From Salvator merianae (Eukaryota > Chordata > Lepidosauria > Squamata > Teiidae), in NCBI GenBank assembly GCA_003586115.2, contig QVOM02000071.1, forward strand, positions 1,332,957-1,396,956: DNA of 64,000 bases, written 5' to 3'. Under the pieces are notes generated by a model. That model was given only the letters and a program-made list of their open reading frames with translations, made no database searches and was not told where the DNA came from. Positions 1 through 12,169 of the stretch are shown in pieces. Each line of letters starts with the position of its first letter. The stretch's first letter is position 1. Made by a program: the position numbers and the translations under genes.

Positions 1-175
1 ACACAGAGATTGCAGAAAGGCTAAATGATATTTTTTTGCCTCTGTTTTTACTAAGGAGGATAGAGAGCATATGCCAGCAGCTGAATCAATCCTTTCAGGG
101 AGGGAGTCAGAAGAAGTAGGTCAGATAGCGGTAAACAAAGAGGAGGTTATTGCATGTCTTGATAAACTAAATGCT

Positions 176-1769
176 GACTTCCGGGGAAGATGGCCGAATG
201 TAGTTGCTGACAGGAATTTTTCCTCTGAGCAAATCACAACATGAGGAGACAGAGGGGGGAGTTCAAACCCCCTCTGTCAGAAGATTTCATCTCCCTGAGT
301 GACAGGGAGGCGGAGGGATTCCTCATTTGAGCTCCACCAAGTCTCCCCCCAGTGGGGGCAGCGAGAGATTTGTGGCAACCTGCGTACAGAGGAGACGAAC
401 AAGCTGGGGGAAATTTGTCACGTTGTGCGTAGTCTTCAAGACCGTAAGTTCGGCCGATCCTCTTTTAATTTATGAAGACATAAAAATAAGATAAACATTA
501 AAAAAAGGAAAAGAAAAGAAAAGAAAAGAAAAGAAAACCCCTCTACAATTACAGCTTGGATAACGTATGCCAAAAGTTTAAATATTGTAATTCAGCAAGA
601 TGCTAAAGTATTTGCAAAGGCTGTGAATCTTTAGATAAATCATTCAAAGTTCTGTTCTTCGGACACGCTGGGGTTTTCAGTGTCTCATTAAAATACATTT
701 GAACTGTACTTATCAGCTAAACAAGCAGGCAGTAAAGATAAGATGGGAGTTCAGTTTAATTAAGACAAAGGAATAAAAAAAAAGTGCCCTTAATCATTAG
801 AGGGCTTCTTCAGAGAATTAAATTACTAAGTCAAATATGGTGAGGAAAAACTTGCAACTAGAAAAAAACGAACAGTCAAAAGAACAGAGGTGTGACTTGC
901 AATCAGATTTACTTCTTAAAAAAATGGACGCTATTTTTCAAGAAATGCAGAGTTCCTTTGAGATTCAGGGGCTGACTTTTGAGAGATTAATACAAAACCT
1001 TAAAAATGAAATAGGTGCTATACACACTGAACTTCATGAAACAAAGGATAAGGCTTTGAAACTGGACGACTTTAAGAAAGAAATTTCTCAGACAAAATTT
1101 ATGGCTCAAGAAATACAGACTACAAGACAAGACGAGTCGTCACTACTACTGACAACAGTTCAAGGTTATATTTTTTCACTGAAGTAAGCCTTGGAAAAAA
1201 TCTTTCAGGGGAGGAAGGAACATATGAGGCGAATAATAATGGAAGCAAACCATATTTGGAAGCAACAAAGATTCAGACTGAAATCTGTGAACAAGACACA
1301 ACATTTCTGGTTTAAACATGGGAAGGACTGGAGGAGGAAGAGGGGAAAAAAACCCTGAAGGCGTCAGAAGGGGGAACTTAAGAAGTGGCTGAGTAGAATA
1401 ATGGGCAGAAGCCAAATTATTGAAAGACTGATATGAGAAGAAGATTCTGAGAGCTTGCGGAGATTGGATAAATATAATAATCTACAAAAAAATAAGACAG
1501 TGGATAGATTTTTGTGAAAACTGGAAACCCTCTATTGAACTTTTGCAAGATCTGGAAATCGGACCTAGAAAATGGATTGGTGTTTCCTGGAGGGAAAGAA
1601 TGAAGAGAAAAGAAGACTATTAGTAGAAGATAAGAACTGTGTGGTTGGAGGGTACAAAATATAGAAGAAATCTGGGAAGTAGGAAGTCAAATGTTAATTG
1701 ATGAATCATGAGTTACTAAGTGTAATTTTACATATCCATAAAAATAAAAAAATAAAAAAAATAAAAAAA
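176..1769 (+). mobile_element. Internally deleted L1 (copy 1), inserted in CR1
   Basis: A 1.6-kb L1 derivative is flanked by a perfect 15-bp target-site duplication, gataaactaaatgct, at 161-175 and 1770-1784. It begins with a short 5' untranslated region (acttccggggaagatggccg). An ORF1-like N-terminus follows at 837-1187 (116 aa, start MVRKNLQLEKNEQ, rich in charged and coiled-coil-like residues). The element then jumps to the ORF2 C-terminus near 1487-1545, where the sequence would encode NKTVDRF and a WKPSIELL-like stretch. The tail is A-rich at 1738-1769. The endonuclease and RT are missing, so it would depend on L1 proteins from elsewhere. An (AAAAG)n run lies at about 505-537. A second element of the same form lies at 4494-6203 on the other strand. 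Confidence 0.85.
837..1187 (+). pseudogene. L1 ORF1 N-terminal remnant
   Basis: This 116-aa open frame is the N-terminal part of an L1 ORF1 protein, the RNA-binding chaperone of the L1 ribonucleoprotein. It is charged and heptad-rich. It aligns along its length with the minus-strand frame at 5122-5517; both share the block TELH.TKDKALKL. The RNA-recognition and C-terminal domains are absent, so it is unlikely to work as ORF1p. Whether it is translated cannot be told from the sequence. Confidence 0.65.
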
Positions 1770-4493
1770 GATAAACTAAATGCTAACAAATCACCAGGAC
1801 CAGATGGCATTCATCTGAGAGTTCTTAAAGAACCCACATTTGAAATTGCTGAGCTTCTAGCCAAAATATATAATCTTTCCCTAAAATCTGGCTCTGTGCC
1901 TGAAAACTGGAGGGTGACAAATGTGACACCGATCTTCAAAAATGGATTCAGGGGTGATCCAGGAAATTACAGACCAGTCAGCTTAACATCAGTTCCAGGT
2001 AAAGTGATGGAAACCATAATAAAGGATAAAATTATTAAACACATAGAAAAGCAAGCATTGCTGAAAGAAAATCAGCATGGCTTCTGCAAAGGTAAATCCT
2101 GCCTTACAAACTTGTTAAGATTCTTTGGAAGTGTTAATAAACATGTGGATAAAGGTGACCCAGTTGACATTGTCTATCTGGACTTTCAGAAGGCTTTTGA
2201 CAAAGTCCCTCATCAAAGAATCCTGAATAAACTCAGCAGTCACGGAATAGAGGACAGGTCCTGTCCCGGATTGGTAACTGGCTTAAGGACAGGAAACAGA
2301 GAGTAGGAATGAATGGTCAGTTCTCCAAATGGAAAGAGGTGAAAAGTGGGGTCCCGCAAGGTTCAGTATTAGGACCCCTGCTTTTTAATTTATTCATAAA
2401 TGATCTCGACACAGGGGTAAGTAGTGAGTTAGCAAAGTTTGCTGATGACACTAAATTGTTCAGGGTAGTAAAAACTGAAAGTGATTGTAAAGAGCTCCAG
2501 AGGGATCTCCTGACCTTGGGTGAGTGGGCAACGAAGTGGAGAATGCACTTCAATCTTAGCAAGTGCAAAGTGATGCACATCGGGACAAAGAACCCCAGTT
2601 ATACCTATAAACTGATGGGGGCCAAACTTTCTGTGACAGACCAGGAAAAGGATCTTGGGGTTCTGGTAGACAGCTCAATGAAGGTGTCAACCCAGTGTGC
2701 AATGGCAGTGAAAAAAGTCAATTCAATGCTAGGGGTAATAAGGAAGGGAATAGAAAACAAGTCGGCAAGTGTCATCGTGCCTCCTTACAAATCTATGGTG
2801 AGACCACACTTGGAATATTGTCACCTCACCTCAGAAAGGATATTGTGGAACTGGAGAAGGTGCAAAAAAGGGCAACCAGAATGATCAAGGGGCTGGAACA
2901 CCTTCCTTGCGAAATCAGGCTTCAACGCCTTGACCTCTTCAGCCTTGAAAAGCGGTGTTTAAGAGGAGACCCGATTGAAGTTTATAAAATCATGCACGGT
3001 ATGGATAAGGTGGATAAAGAGAAGTTTTTCTCTCTCACACACAACACTAGGACCAGGGGGCACTCTCTGAAGCTGATGGGTAGGAGAGTTAGGACTGACA
3101 AGGGGAAGTATTTTTTCACCCAGAGGGTCGTCGGTCTGTGGAATTTATTACCGGTTGAGGTGGTTTCAACCATCAGCCTGGACAGCTTTAAGAAGGGATT
3201 AGACATATTCATGGAGGTCAGGTGTATCAGTGGCTACTAGAATGGATGCCTAGGTACTGCCTCCAGGTTGGAAAGACAGGCAGGATGTCTGTAAAACCAT
3301 TTGCGGGGAGTCAAGAGCAGGTGAAGGTTTTGGCTTTGTCTTGTGCTTGAGAATGCTCAGAAGCAATTGGTGGGCCACTGTGTGAAACAGAATGCTGGAC
3401 TAGATGGGCCGTGGCCTGATCCAGCAAGGCTCCTCTTACGTTCTTATGGAAGGTGCAAGTGTGAGATGGGAAAAACACAGCAGAAATTTTAGAAAAAGTT
3501 TAACTAAATTAAGTTTAACTTAATTCTTTAAAATTCTTTAATTCTCCATTTCAAACACTGATAACAGTCATTGGAATACCCCCCCCCCCAAATAATAATA
3601 AGGCAAGAAAAATCTTGGTATGTTCTAGCACAGTAGCAACAGCTTTCTTTTACAGCTTCTTTTTCTATCAGTGAATCCCAGCAGGCATTGCAGCATGTAA
3701 TGGAAAGTTGAAAATTGAGACAAGTGCCACTTAAGTCCACAGAAACAGCCAGGAGCAATGAAAGTTGCACAGGTAGAAAGCATCATTTTTTTCTTCTTAG
3801 ATTCCATTAAAATTCTAACCACTAAAACAGAGAACCACTTTACCATCTTTTCATAACTTAGTGGCAAGATTGGCTTTGGATTTAGCACAGAAATTCCAGT
3901 ACTTATACCACCATGTTCTCATGGTGATCACTGACTGGCCCATGGCTTTGACAGAGAAATGGAGGGCATCCAAGGAAGCATCAACTTAAAAAGCAAACAC
4001 ACTTCAAATGTTGTTTAAGATGGACTGGACAATGTGGTCTAAAAGAGTGGATTCTAGACAGAAATCAACTCACTTCATCCTGGCTTTAGCAAAAGCAGAA
4101 GTTGGCAGCCTCTCTGACAATCAGAGAAATGTGGTTTGTGAGTATGTTTCAAAAAGGACTTGGTCCTCTTTTCCAATGTCTCCCTGAGTAACAACTGTCA
4201 ACCTTGCAGCATCTGAGTGAGATAGTAGTAGACTAATCAGGACATTGAGTAGATGCACTCCTCAGATGTTGTGAAAATTGGCGTTAGCTGCATACAGTAT
4301 GGAGGAGATAACCAGGACACTTTTAGTTAGTTGGTGAATCCCACTGGAAAGTCTATGGCCATTGAGATCTTAGGCACAGGACCCAAATACCTATGACCAA
4401 ATGTAGTTCCTTGGCACAGAGGGAGCTGCTTTCTGTTCTTTGTATCAAGGTAGGATAAGACCTGGAAGAATGGTGGGACAAAAACGACAGGCT

Positions 4494-6203
4494 TTTTTTT
4501 TTTTTTTTTAGTTTATTTAAGATATATAAAATTACACTAAGTTCAAAAATTCAAAAACTAAGTTTTACTACTGACTTCCTCCTTTTTCCAACATTTCTTC
4601 TATATTTCATAATTCTTGCTCCCACAATCACTCAGTTCTTTTCTTCTATCGACTGTCTTATTTCCTCTTCATTCTTCAAATCCAGCAATTACAAGTCCAT
4701 TTTCCAATTCTTGCAGAGTCAATAAAGGGTTTCCAGTTTTCATAAAAAATTATCAACTGTCTTATTTCTCAGTAATTTAATCAATTTATCCATCTTGGCA
4801 AGTTCTCAAAATCTTCTTCCCATTTCTGTCTTTCAGTAATTCAGTCTTCTGCTAACCCACTTCTTAATTTCCTCTTTCTAGCTTCTACAGTTCTTCTTCC
4901 TTTTCCTCCAGTCTTTTCCATTATTCAACGAAATTTTTTTGCATCTTATCCACAGAGTTCAGACTGAATCTTTGTTGAATCCAAGTAAAAATTACTCCTT
5001 TTACTGAATTTGTAAGCAGATCTATTAGCCTCATATACTCCTTTCTGCACTGTAAGATTTTTTCTGGAATTTCCTTTGATAGAATAGTAGAACCTTGATC
5101 TGTTACTAGTAGTGATTCATACTATCTCACTAAAACAGGAGCTCTGGTAACTTTCCTGAAAAGGAGCACCAATACATCCTTTGGCACTTTGTCTCTATAG
5201 CCTGTGATTGGTTCAAATGCCTCTGTTTGTATATCTTGCACCATAGGTTTTGTCTTAGGAATTTCTGCCTTAGAGTCTACTAACTTCAGAGCCTTATCCT
5301 TTATTTTGTGAAGTTCTGTACATAAGACATCTATTTCATTTTTAAGGTCCTGTCTTAATCTTTCATGGTTCCGTTCCTGCTTTGCAAAAGATTGGCATAA
5401 TTCATGCATAAAATAATCCAAATTGTCATGTAAGCTAATAATTGGCTCTGATTCCAAGGCACACCTCTGATCTTTTGGCTGTTTGTCTTTTTCTAATTTT
5501 GACTTTCTTGTCACCATATTTTACACTTCCCAGATTCGAGATTCAAAGATTCAATCATTCAGTATACTTTTCCACAGTTCTAATGGCCATCTGCTGTTAT
5601 GGTCAGTCAATTTTTTTCTATTTTCAACTAAAGAAGAAATGCCACGATTAATTTTCCCAGACCCCTTATCTCTTAGTTGATAAGCAATTAATTTCAGTGT
5701 ATTTTAATGAGTTACTGGAATCCCAGGCTCATTAAAAACTTTAAATGATATCTCTGAGAGTTAAAGCTTCTACAAGTCTTTTAATATCATGCTGAATTAC
5801 GTTATTTAGACTCTCAACAACTGTTCTCAGGGCTATAATTGTAGAAATTTTTATCTGAAGGTTCTTTATGTTTATCTTAAGTTTACTATCTTCATAAATT
5901 AAAAGAGGATCGGCCAAACTTAATCCCTTTACAGAAGACTCACAACGTAGCTTGGAGATGATGTTTCTCTTTGTTCTGTACAGCTTTCTGTATGTGACGA
6001 CTGTGAAAATGCCGCTGCTCCCGCTTGCGGGGGGGAGACTTGATTGGAGCTCTAATGAGGAATCTCTCAGTCTCCCTGTCACTCAGTGAGATAAAATTTT
6101 CTGACGGAAGAGGATAAAACTCCCCCCTCTGTCTCCTCATGTTGCAGTTTGCTTAGAGGAAAAATTCCTCTCAGCAACTACATTCGGCCATCTTCCTGGA
6201 AGT
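4494..6203 (-). mobile_element. Internally deleted L1 (copy 2)
   Basis: Read on the minus strand, the element starts near 6203 with acttccaggaagatggccg. A 5' region of about 0.7 kb follows, then an ORF1-like frame at 5517-5122 (start MVTRKSKLEKDKQPKDQ). It then passes straight into ORF2 3' sequence near 4990-4700 and ends in a poly-A tail (poly-T at 4493-4511 on the plus strand). Flanking copies caaaaacgacaggct (about 4479) and cataaacatcaggct (6204) are a diverged target-site duplication. The matching repeat at about 47888 has the uninterrupted site. It shares its structure, including the missing endonuclease and RT, with the element at 176-1769. Confidence 0.85.
5122..5517 (-). pseudogene. 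L1 ORF1 N-terminal remnant
   Basis: The 131-aa frame is homologous to the L1 ORF1 remnant at 837-1187, with a charged, coiled-coil-like N-terminus containing ERLRQDLKNEIDVL. It ends shortly after a block KPMVQDIQTEAFEP and lacks the nucleic-acid-binding C-terminal half. The upstream 5' region (about 6203-5520) carries broken open frames that I take to be untranslated L1 sequence. Confidence 0.6.
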
Positions 6204-6349
6204 CATAAACATCAGGCTTGAAAAAGGTGAAGCATCCCTGGAGGGAGGTCTATATTTCCTGAGGACTCAAATAAAAATAAAAAAATCCTCCAAAGAATCT
6301 GATAAGGCAGAGTTATCCCGGTCTCACATTTTCTTTCTCTAAAGAATGC

Positions 6350-6517
6350 ATTTTGTATTGAATTTGGAGAAACAACTTCTTACATATTAGTTGTGTTGAG
6401 CTATTGAAATTGTTCTTGTTTGATTTGTTTGTTTGTTTTTGCAAACAGCTGACAGTTTGTAAATTCTGCAAATAAACCTAATTTGCAATGGGAGTTGAAT
6501 GATTTTGATTGCAACTG
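6350..6517 (+). mobile_element. Tc1-like transposon end fragment
   Basis: About 170 bp ends in tgattttgattgcaactg followed by TA, the usual layout for a Tc1/mariner terminal inverted repeat at its TA target. The stretch matches 45344-45520 in inverted orientation; shared blocks include agctcaacacaact and the end sequence cagttgcaatcaaaatca. No transposase sequence is present. It directly abuts the end of the dispersed repeat at 3445-6348. Confidence 0.6.
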
Positions 6518-9500
6518 TATGTCATCAAGAAGGTAGGCTAGCAGGACAGGGGAGTCTAAGGTGAAGGCATCCTCTGTCCCTGACTGCAGGGACTTTCTGA
6601 GAAAGTCTGCTGGAAGATCCAAAGGCCATTGGACTTGTCATAAAGTCTAATGGCTGGAACTTGGGACTGGTGTGCCTGACCAGTTCAAAACCATCTGAAC
6701 ACAAACAGCTGGATGGTTACATGTTGGCCCAGAGATCAGCTGTGCTGCCACTGGGACTGTGGAGCCTAACATGGCCTAGATTGAGCAAGGTTGAGATGGA
6801 TGATAGGGGGAAAGGCAAAAGAGCAGCAAGGCGCTGCTCTCTGCTGCTGGAATGCTTGCATTTAAAAGGGAAGGACTGACTGCAAATAGGAGGTTCTGTG
6901 ACTTTCCTTCCAGGAAAGACTCCTTTGGCTGTAGAGCTTGCAAACAAAAGATTGTTAGTAGATAAGAAGAGGGAGACACCTTGTCTGGAGGGGAAATACC
7001 TTTGCTTACTCTTGAATAACCAATCCAATGATTGCTGGAGGTAAAGAAAACAGAACAAACAGTGAAGCTAATAACTTTCTCCTAGAACAAGTGAGAGAAA
7101 GAAACTGGGGCTTTGTGATATGGCAAGACTTTTTAAAATCTCAGTGACACATTTTCTTGTTACTTCTAGAAGTAACTGTTCAAAGTCACTGTTTTCCTCC
7201 TACTCTTTTCCATCTCCTTCTTCAAATAGTTATAGCCATATCTCAAGGGCAAATTGTGAAAACAAAACAGCAGAAACCAAGCAAGCCTGTGTCTTATTGC
7301 TTTCTGTTTATGTAACTGGGTGTTCTACAATTTCAAACACCATTGGTAAGTTAAAGCACTGCAGATGCCTTGGTCAGAAATGTGTTGTGCTGATTCTTCC
7401 CTAACCCATCCCATCCTATCCCACTCCCCTATTATCTGAGGTGGCACCATTCTTCCTCATGTATTTCCTATGATTGTTAAGTCTAAAGGTAACTAGTCCA
7501 CAGGGGCAAAGTGCAGAGAGCTCCATCACAGCTTAAAGCATCGAGTCTGAACCCCTTTCCTTTTTCATGCATGCATCAATTCAGGATTGGCTAGTGCATG
7601 TATAAAAAACTATGCTCAGTGAGGTTAAATTTCATGCAAATTTTCACAAAGTTGCTGCCTCCCAGGTTTCACCAATCATTAGTGCTACCTAATCTGGCGC
7701 TTGGAACTACTTCCTTTTAATTATGTCTTCCACCCTACCTGTTCCAATGGCACGAGCCACCACCCATCAAGTTTACATCCCCAATCATGGAGATGGACCC
7801 TTCAACAGGTCACAGCAGGGGGAGGGATTCTTTGCACAAATGGCAGTGTTTGACAATGATTTCAATAAATCTTTCCTGGGATTTGCAGTCCAGAGGTAGA
7901 AGGAAGTACAAATATGTATCTGAGGCCCAGCCAGAAGTTAGCAGAAATAATAAATCTTTGAACTGAAAAAGGGGTTTTATTCAAACATCTTGGTGTGAAA
8001 GACCAAAGAGAAATTGCAGAGAGAAAGGTTTCTATCATTATAGCATAATTATACCTTACATTTTCCCAACTAATTCCTACAACTCTAAAGCTGGGTGAAA
8101 ACTCTTATTTCATTAGCAAGCAGAGGCAGATGGCATGACCATGAGACACTGTAGAGGCTTCTTCTCTTTCCCACTCCTTCCCCTGCCCTTCCCATCAACA
8201 CGGAACATAGTTAACTCACTTCTAAAAAACACTATCACAAAACTAACCACAAAATATACTATAACAGAATAACAAGGCATATGAATGGTTCGTAATGAAT
8301 CAGAGCCTGCAATACCATAGATTGAGCAGGAGTAACACATTAACAACATATGAGTAATGTAGAGCTGACAATACAGAGAAAAAACAGATGGCAGCCAGCA
8401 GGGCTGACAATACAGCAGTGAAAGATATGAGGTTCCATTTGGAGGAGAAGTCTATATCCTCTAATGAAACCAGGAACAGCATCTAAGGAAATGGAAGTAC
8501 TTTCCTCAGCTATTTGAAGATTCTAACATAGTGTTTATCCTTGGTGTAGCAGCAGCAAATGCTTCTACTCCACAACCTCCTACTGTGCCATCAAGTACAA
8601 TTTAGGGGTAGTGGCCCCCAGAACCTCCAGTATCCACATCAGCAGAAGCCAACACTTGTCATAATGAGATCAAACATAGTAGAAACTTTTTTATTTTCCA
8701 ACACTGAAATAATGTTATTCCTCATAGTTCGGGTGACAAATAAAGCCAGCACTCTGGTGCAGACTTGCTTACACTGACTATACCAACAAAGCGTAACTTC
8801 ATAATAAATGCCTGCAACAATATGATTGTGTTAAGTGGTTACTTGTGTTACTTGTAGCAGTTTTTTAATTCTATCATTCTTGCAAACAATTTCATAATAG
8901 CAACTACTGCTAATACAAAATAGTGATATTCCATTTTGTTGCATTTATCCATTGGTGTCCAGAATATCAGGTCCATTGCTAGTTGACCCTGGCATTCGTA
9001 CCAGGAGGCAGACATCCACATGGCTCTGGGAGTTCAGTCACCCCAATAAGCAACTGATTTTCAGGTTTCCTCTGGCCTAGCCATGGATAACTGTGCAGGG
9101 ATTAAGAGTTATTTTCCAAGTGTCAGATATCAGTGAAACATTTAGCTAGCCTAATTTGCAAAGTTTCAAACATAGTGGAAAAATTCAGGATGCAAATTGA
9201 CTCCAGTATATGAAATTGCTGTTAAGGATCTGCTCTGCCACTTTACCCAGTGTCAGAAACCGGGCTTTTTCTGTTGGCTTACATCATAGATCCAGCATTT
9301 CCTTTGTACCAAGGGCTGTGGATAGTGTTAATTAGGCTAACTCTGCTTTTCAAGGAAGAAATGCGAGTGAACTGGAATGCTTTGATAACTATTTATGAAA
9401 CAGGAGCTGGGAGGGCAGGTGATGAAGGATATATATGTTTTTGCTTTTGCTTTCTCCTGCATGATCTTTTATCAATAAACACTGACATGCCACCAGAGCT

Positions 9501-9741
9501 CCAGCAATCCAAACACAGACTACAAATGATCTGGACATTTACCCCAGATATATAAAGCTGTTATTTGTGGGGAATACAAAACTACCACAAGTTTGTATAT
9601 TTTTTAATCTGTTAACTCAACAGCCCTAAACACAAAGATGACAACAAGATATTCCATTTACAACAGAAAAAACAACAAAATAATACATTATAAAAAAAAT
9701 ACAAAATAAAATTATAAAATTATATGCAACATTAGAGAAGG
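6518..9741. other. Intronic DNA, no recognised feature
   Basis: This is NSD2 intron sequence downstream of the PWWP exon. Short open frames occur on both strands, but none has a recognisable domain or splice context. Near 9460-9490 the sequence tttatcaataaacactgacatgcc resembles one near 48437-48460; both might be ends of an unclassified repeat. I see nothing else. Confidence 0.5.
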
Positions 9742-9990
9742 CAGGACAAATCCAACAAATACCCAGGTGTAGCAGCCAGCTAGGTCTATTCTTCCTCCCA
9801 GGCTAGCCCAGGGCAAACACAGTGCTTATACCTTGGGGGAAGACAGGGAAAATACAACAAACTCAGGTACAGCAGCCTGCCAGATCTCTTCTTCTTCCCA
9901 GGCCCCAGCCAAGGGCAAACATGGCCCTTATAACTTGGGGGAAGGTGGGGCAGATGCAATGAACACCCAGATGCAGCAGCCAGCCAGGTA
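9742..9990. repeat. Minisatellite, about 102-bp period, 2.4 copies
   Basis: Diverged direct repeats start at about 9761 (acccaggtgtagcagccagc), 9861 (actcaggtacagcagcctgc) and 9965 (acccagatgcagcagccagc). Between them are shared blocks such as cagggcaaacac/aagggcaaacat and cttataccttgggggaag/cttataacttgggggaag. They may belong to the non-coding 3' part or LTR of the gypsy fragment just to the right. Confidence 0.75.
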
Positions 9991-10249
9991 ACATTTCTTG
10001 CACTACATCAGAATATATCAACAGTTTTCTCTTTATACCGTACCTCTTGGCCCCTCCCAGTCTCAGACCTTTTTGTGCCACAAACACCTCCCCTTGGTTT
10101 CTCTGCATATCTGTCCAATCCTCCTCCTTTGAAAATCCTCACATATTTCTAAAAGTTGTCTCGCATAAACCTGCCACCCCACATTCCTGCAGGGGGAACA
10201 CTGCAGTAGAAAACGACCATTCCTCTCCCCAGATTTACCCTCTTCCTGT

Positions 10250-11040
10250 CTCAGGTGCAGAGGGCTAGGCTTTCAGGGTTGCAAGAATGGAATGCTCTGA
10301 CCAAGCAGTAAGCAGAGATGTTTTCAGCATTAATCCATGAACACTCAGTCTTATTACATCCTAGCCAGTGAATTAAGCAATGGAATTTCCCCCTGTCATA
10401 ATCTGAGTCCAAAATATCTGATATCTCAAAATATTCATGATTGCTCACCATCACTGGACAAAAGGAGTGTTTGACCAGTACAAGGAGTCATCACGTCTGT
10501 AACAGTGTCCACTGAAAGTCTGGATGGAGCTCTATGTGTTTTGGACATTTGCATTGTATTTGTTTTAGCCACCTTCAAAGTCTGTTCAATTCAACCCAAA
10601 GCAAAGCTGATTTCATCATCCAGTCTGATATTTGTGCCTCCATAGAGAGCATTAGCAGAGAAGAACAGACAAGCCCCTACCATAAACTGTAGGGACTCGG
10701 GCGGTCGAGTGTACAGAACTGTGATAGGCAAATTCTGCTAAACGCAGAGGATATAATAATCAACCAGTTAGTAAAGCATCAATGATATTGCTCCGATGTC
10801 TGATTAGCACGTCTTGTCCATCTATCTCAAAAGGATAAGCAGATGAGAATGCCAAGTCTGCCAAGAAAGGACATGAAGGATTTCCAGAATTTGGAGGTCA
10901 CCTGTATTCACCAATTAGAAATTATTTTCCCCAGGATCATGCAGCTTAAATATGATTTCCATAGCAACTTAATTCTGGTGCAAATGAACTGTTTTACAGG
11001 GCACAAAAGTAAGCTACCCATATCATTGGACATTTGTTAG
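10250..11040 (-). mobile_element. Ty3/gypsy chromovirus fragment: integrase core to chromodomain
   Basis: Read leftwards from about 11030, broken frames match a gypsy integrase. An FVPC-like segment comes first, then IFKLHD, then TSKFWKSF and RANQTSEQYH around the catalytic-core region. The basic region before the C-terminus follows. The open frame at 10454-10251 is a chromodomain: NHEYFEISDILDSDYDRGKF, then LIHWLGCNKTECSWINAENI. Chromodomains at the integrase C-terminus define chromoviruses and steer insertion to certain chromatin. Several stops and frameshifts make this a dead copy. All gypsy pieces in the window lie on the minus strand. This one begins about where the integrase at 25544 breaks off. 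Confidence 0.85.
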
Positions 11041-11685
11041 ATGGTGAGAAACCATAATATATCACCTACCATCTGCCACTCAGAGTGGAAAGAGGCTGGA
11101 ATAATCATTTAGATTTGTTCTGGGGAGGGAGTTTCGCTATTACATAAACCAAGAAACATTTAACATAATTTCCCACAAACTTTCAGAACTTTGGCCACCT
11201 GTAGCTGCAACCAAGTTTTCAAAAATCCAGAATGCTGTTGCAATTTTAAGTCTTTTCCTATTACCAGGAAGGGTATATAGCCTGCTTTTGACTATAGGCA
11301 ACCCTACAGAGACTTCCACTTTGCTTTGTAAGGTACCACAGGTCAGATGTTAGAGAGACTTTTATTTCCTCCCCTGTGAATTCTCTATTTGCAAAATTTT
11401 TACAACTGCAGACACCAGCCCTAGTTGAGGATGAGAGAGCATTAGCCAAATGATTTTTTGATCCGTGGAAGTATCAAGTGTTTTTAAAAACATATGTAAA
11501 GAACTGGGTGCAATTGAAAGGAGGAGAAAATATTCTGACAGTTTACAAAACTTGTACATGCCACCTATGGTCTGTCTCAACTTCAGAAAGATGCTGTGGA
11601 CGCTCGAGATAATGATACCAGGTTGCTGGGCATTTTTTCATCCTAAATAATTTTTATCTGATAATTTAAATACTCATTGCACTAG
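11041..11685. other. Intronic DNA, no recognised feature
   Basis: There is no convincing coding or repeat signature between the gypsy fragment and the LINE-associated repeats to the right. Confidence 0.4.
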
Positions 11686-11835
11686 CATCTGCCCTGTACG
11701 GGACTAATCCATCAAGTCCCTCTCCCCTACTGTCAACAGGAGGCGGCCATCTACTTTACCTGCAGGAGGAAGACAGAGCGGACACAGGGCCACTCCATCT
11801 GCCCTGTAAGGGACTACCCCATCAAGTCCCTTATA
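11686..11835. repeat. Direct repeat pair before a LINE
   Basis: The sequence catctgccctgtacgggact at 11686 recurs about 109 bp later at 11795 as catctgccctgtaagggact. Each is followed by a diverged ccatcaagtccct block. It could be a tandem-repeated 5' untranslated region of the LINE that follows. A TATA-like ttataaaagggcgg lies near 12006. Confidence 0.5.
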
Positions 11836-12169
11836 GCCTAGTCAATAACATACTTGATACATTCTTGATACAACCTGCTTGAGATTCTAGAGGTGGTTGT
11901 ACCTGTTGAATCTGCTAGCTCTAAGAGTTGGTGCTTCTTGGAAACTCTAGGCCCTGCAAGACAGCTCCTCAACCAACACTTGGCCTGTAATTCCAGCTGC
12001 TGTGAATTTATAAAAGGGCGGCCTGTGGCAACGGGCCACCCCAAGGGCCACTCTGACCAGGTTCCTTGGTTTTCTTTTTCTTCTTTTTTATTGCAGAGGT
12101 TTAATACTGTTTTAGCTTATTCATTGTACTATTTTTTGTTTTGTGGAGAGGGAATAATGTGTCAAGGCG

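Larger units (their letters stand above)
1..3447 (+). mobile_element. CR1 non-LTR retrotransposon, degenerate, split by an L1
   Basis: This is the 3' part of a CR1 LINE; its 5' end lies before the window. Positions 1-175 encode the linker before the reverse transcriptase (RT). The reading resumes at about 1785 with the RT-start motif SPGPDGIHLRVLKE, after a 1.6-kb L1 insertion. Further RT motifs are NYRPVSLTS, VYLDFQKAFDKVPH near 2175-2215, GVPQGSVLGPLLF and the catalytic FADD near 2441. The C-terminal region reads RPHLEY and then RATRMIKGLEHLP. The frame is broken at about 2306 and between 2800 and 2884, so no active protein is possible. The 3' untranslated tail (about 3240-3447) ends in a GTTCTTATG motif. 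The same tail occurs at 41737-41900 and 49722-49998. CR1 copies itself by target-primed reverse transcription. Confidence 0.93.
3445..6348. repeat. Unclassified dispersed repeat, copy A (interrupted by L1)
   Basis: From tatggaaggtgcaagtgtgag at 3445 to about 6348, this stretch matches 45981-48055 in the same orientation, with very high identity over 3870-4480. The L1 at 4494-6203 is absent from the other copy, which therefore shows the empty site. A short inverted match is visible near the ends: TGTGAGAT by the start, and TCTCACA near the end here or ATCTCACA in copy B. I found no coding capacity. It could be a non-autonomous DNA transposon, part of an LTR element, or a segmental duplication. 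Confidence 0.75.

Noticed and set aside
9742..9990. CRISPR-like array
   Set aside because: The repeat units are long, diverged and without unique spacers; this is a minisatellite in a vertebrate intron.
10251..10454. Chromodomain ORF as a host chromatin gene
   Set aside because: It directly follows integrase-like sequence on the same strand and has the chromovirus layout, without splice sites or host-gene context.
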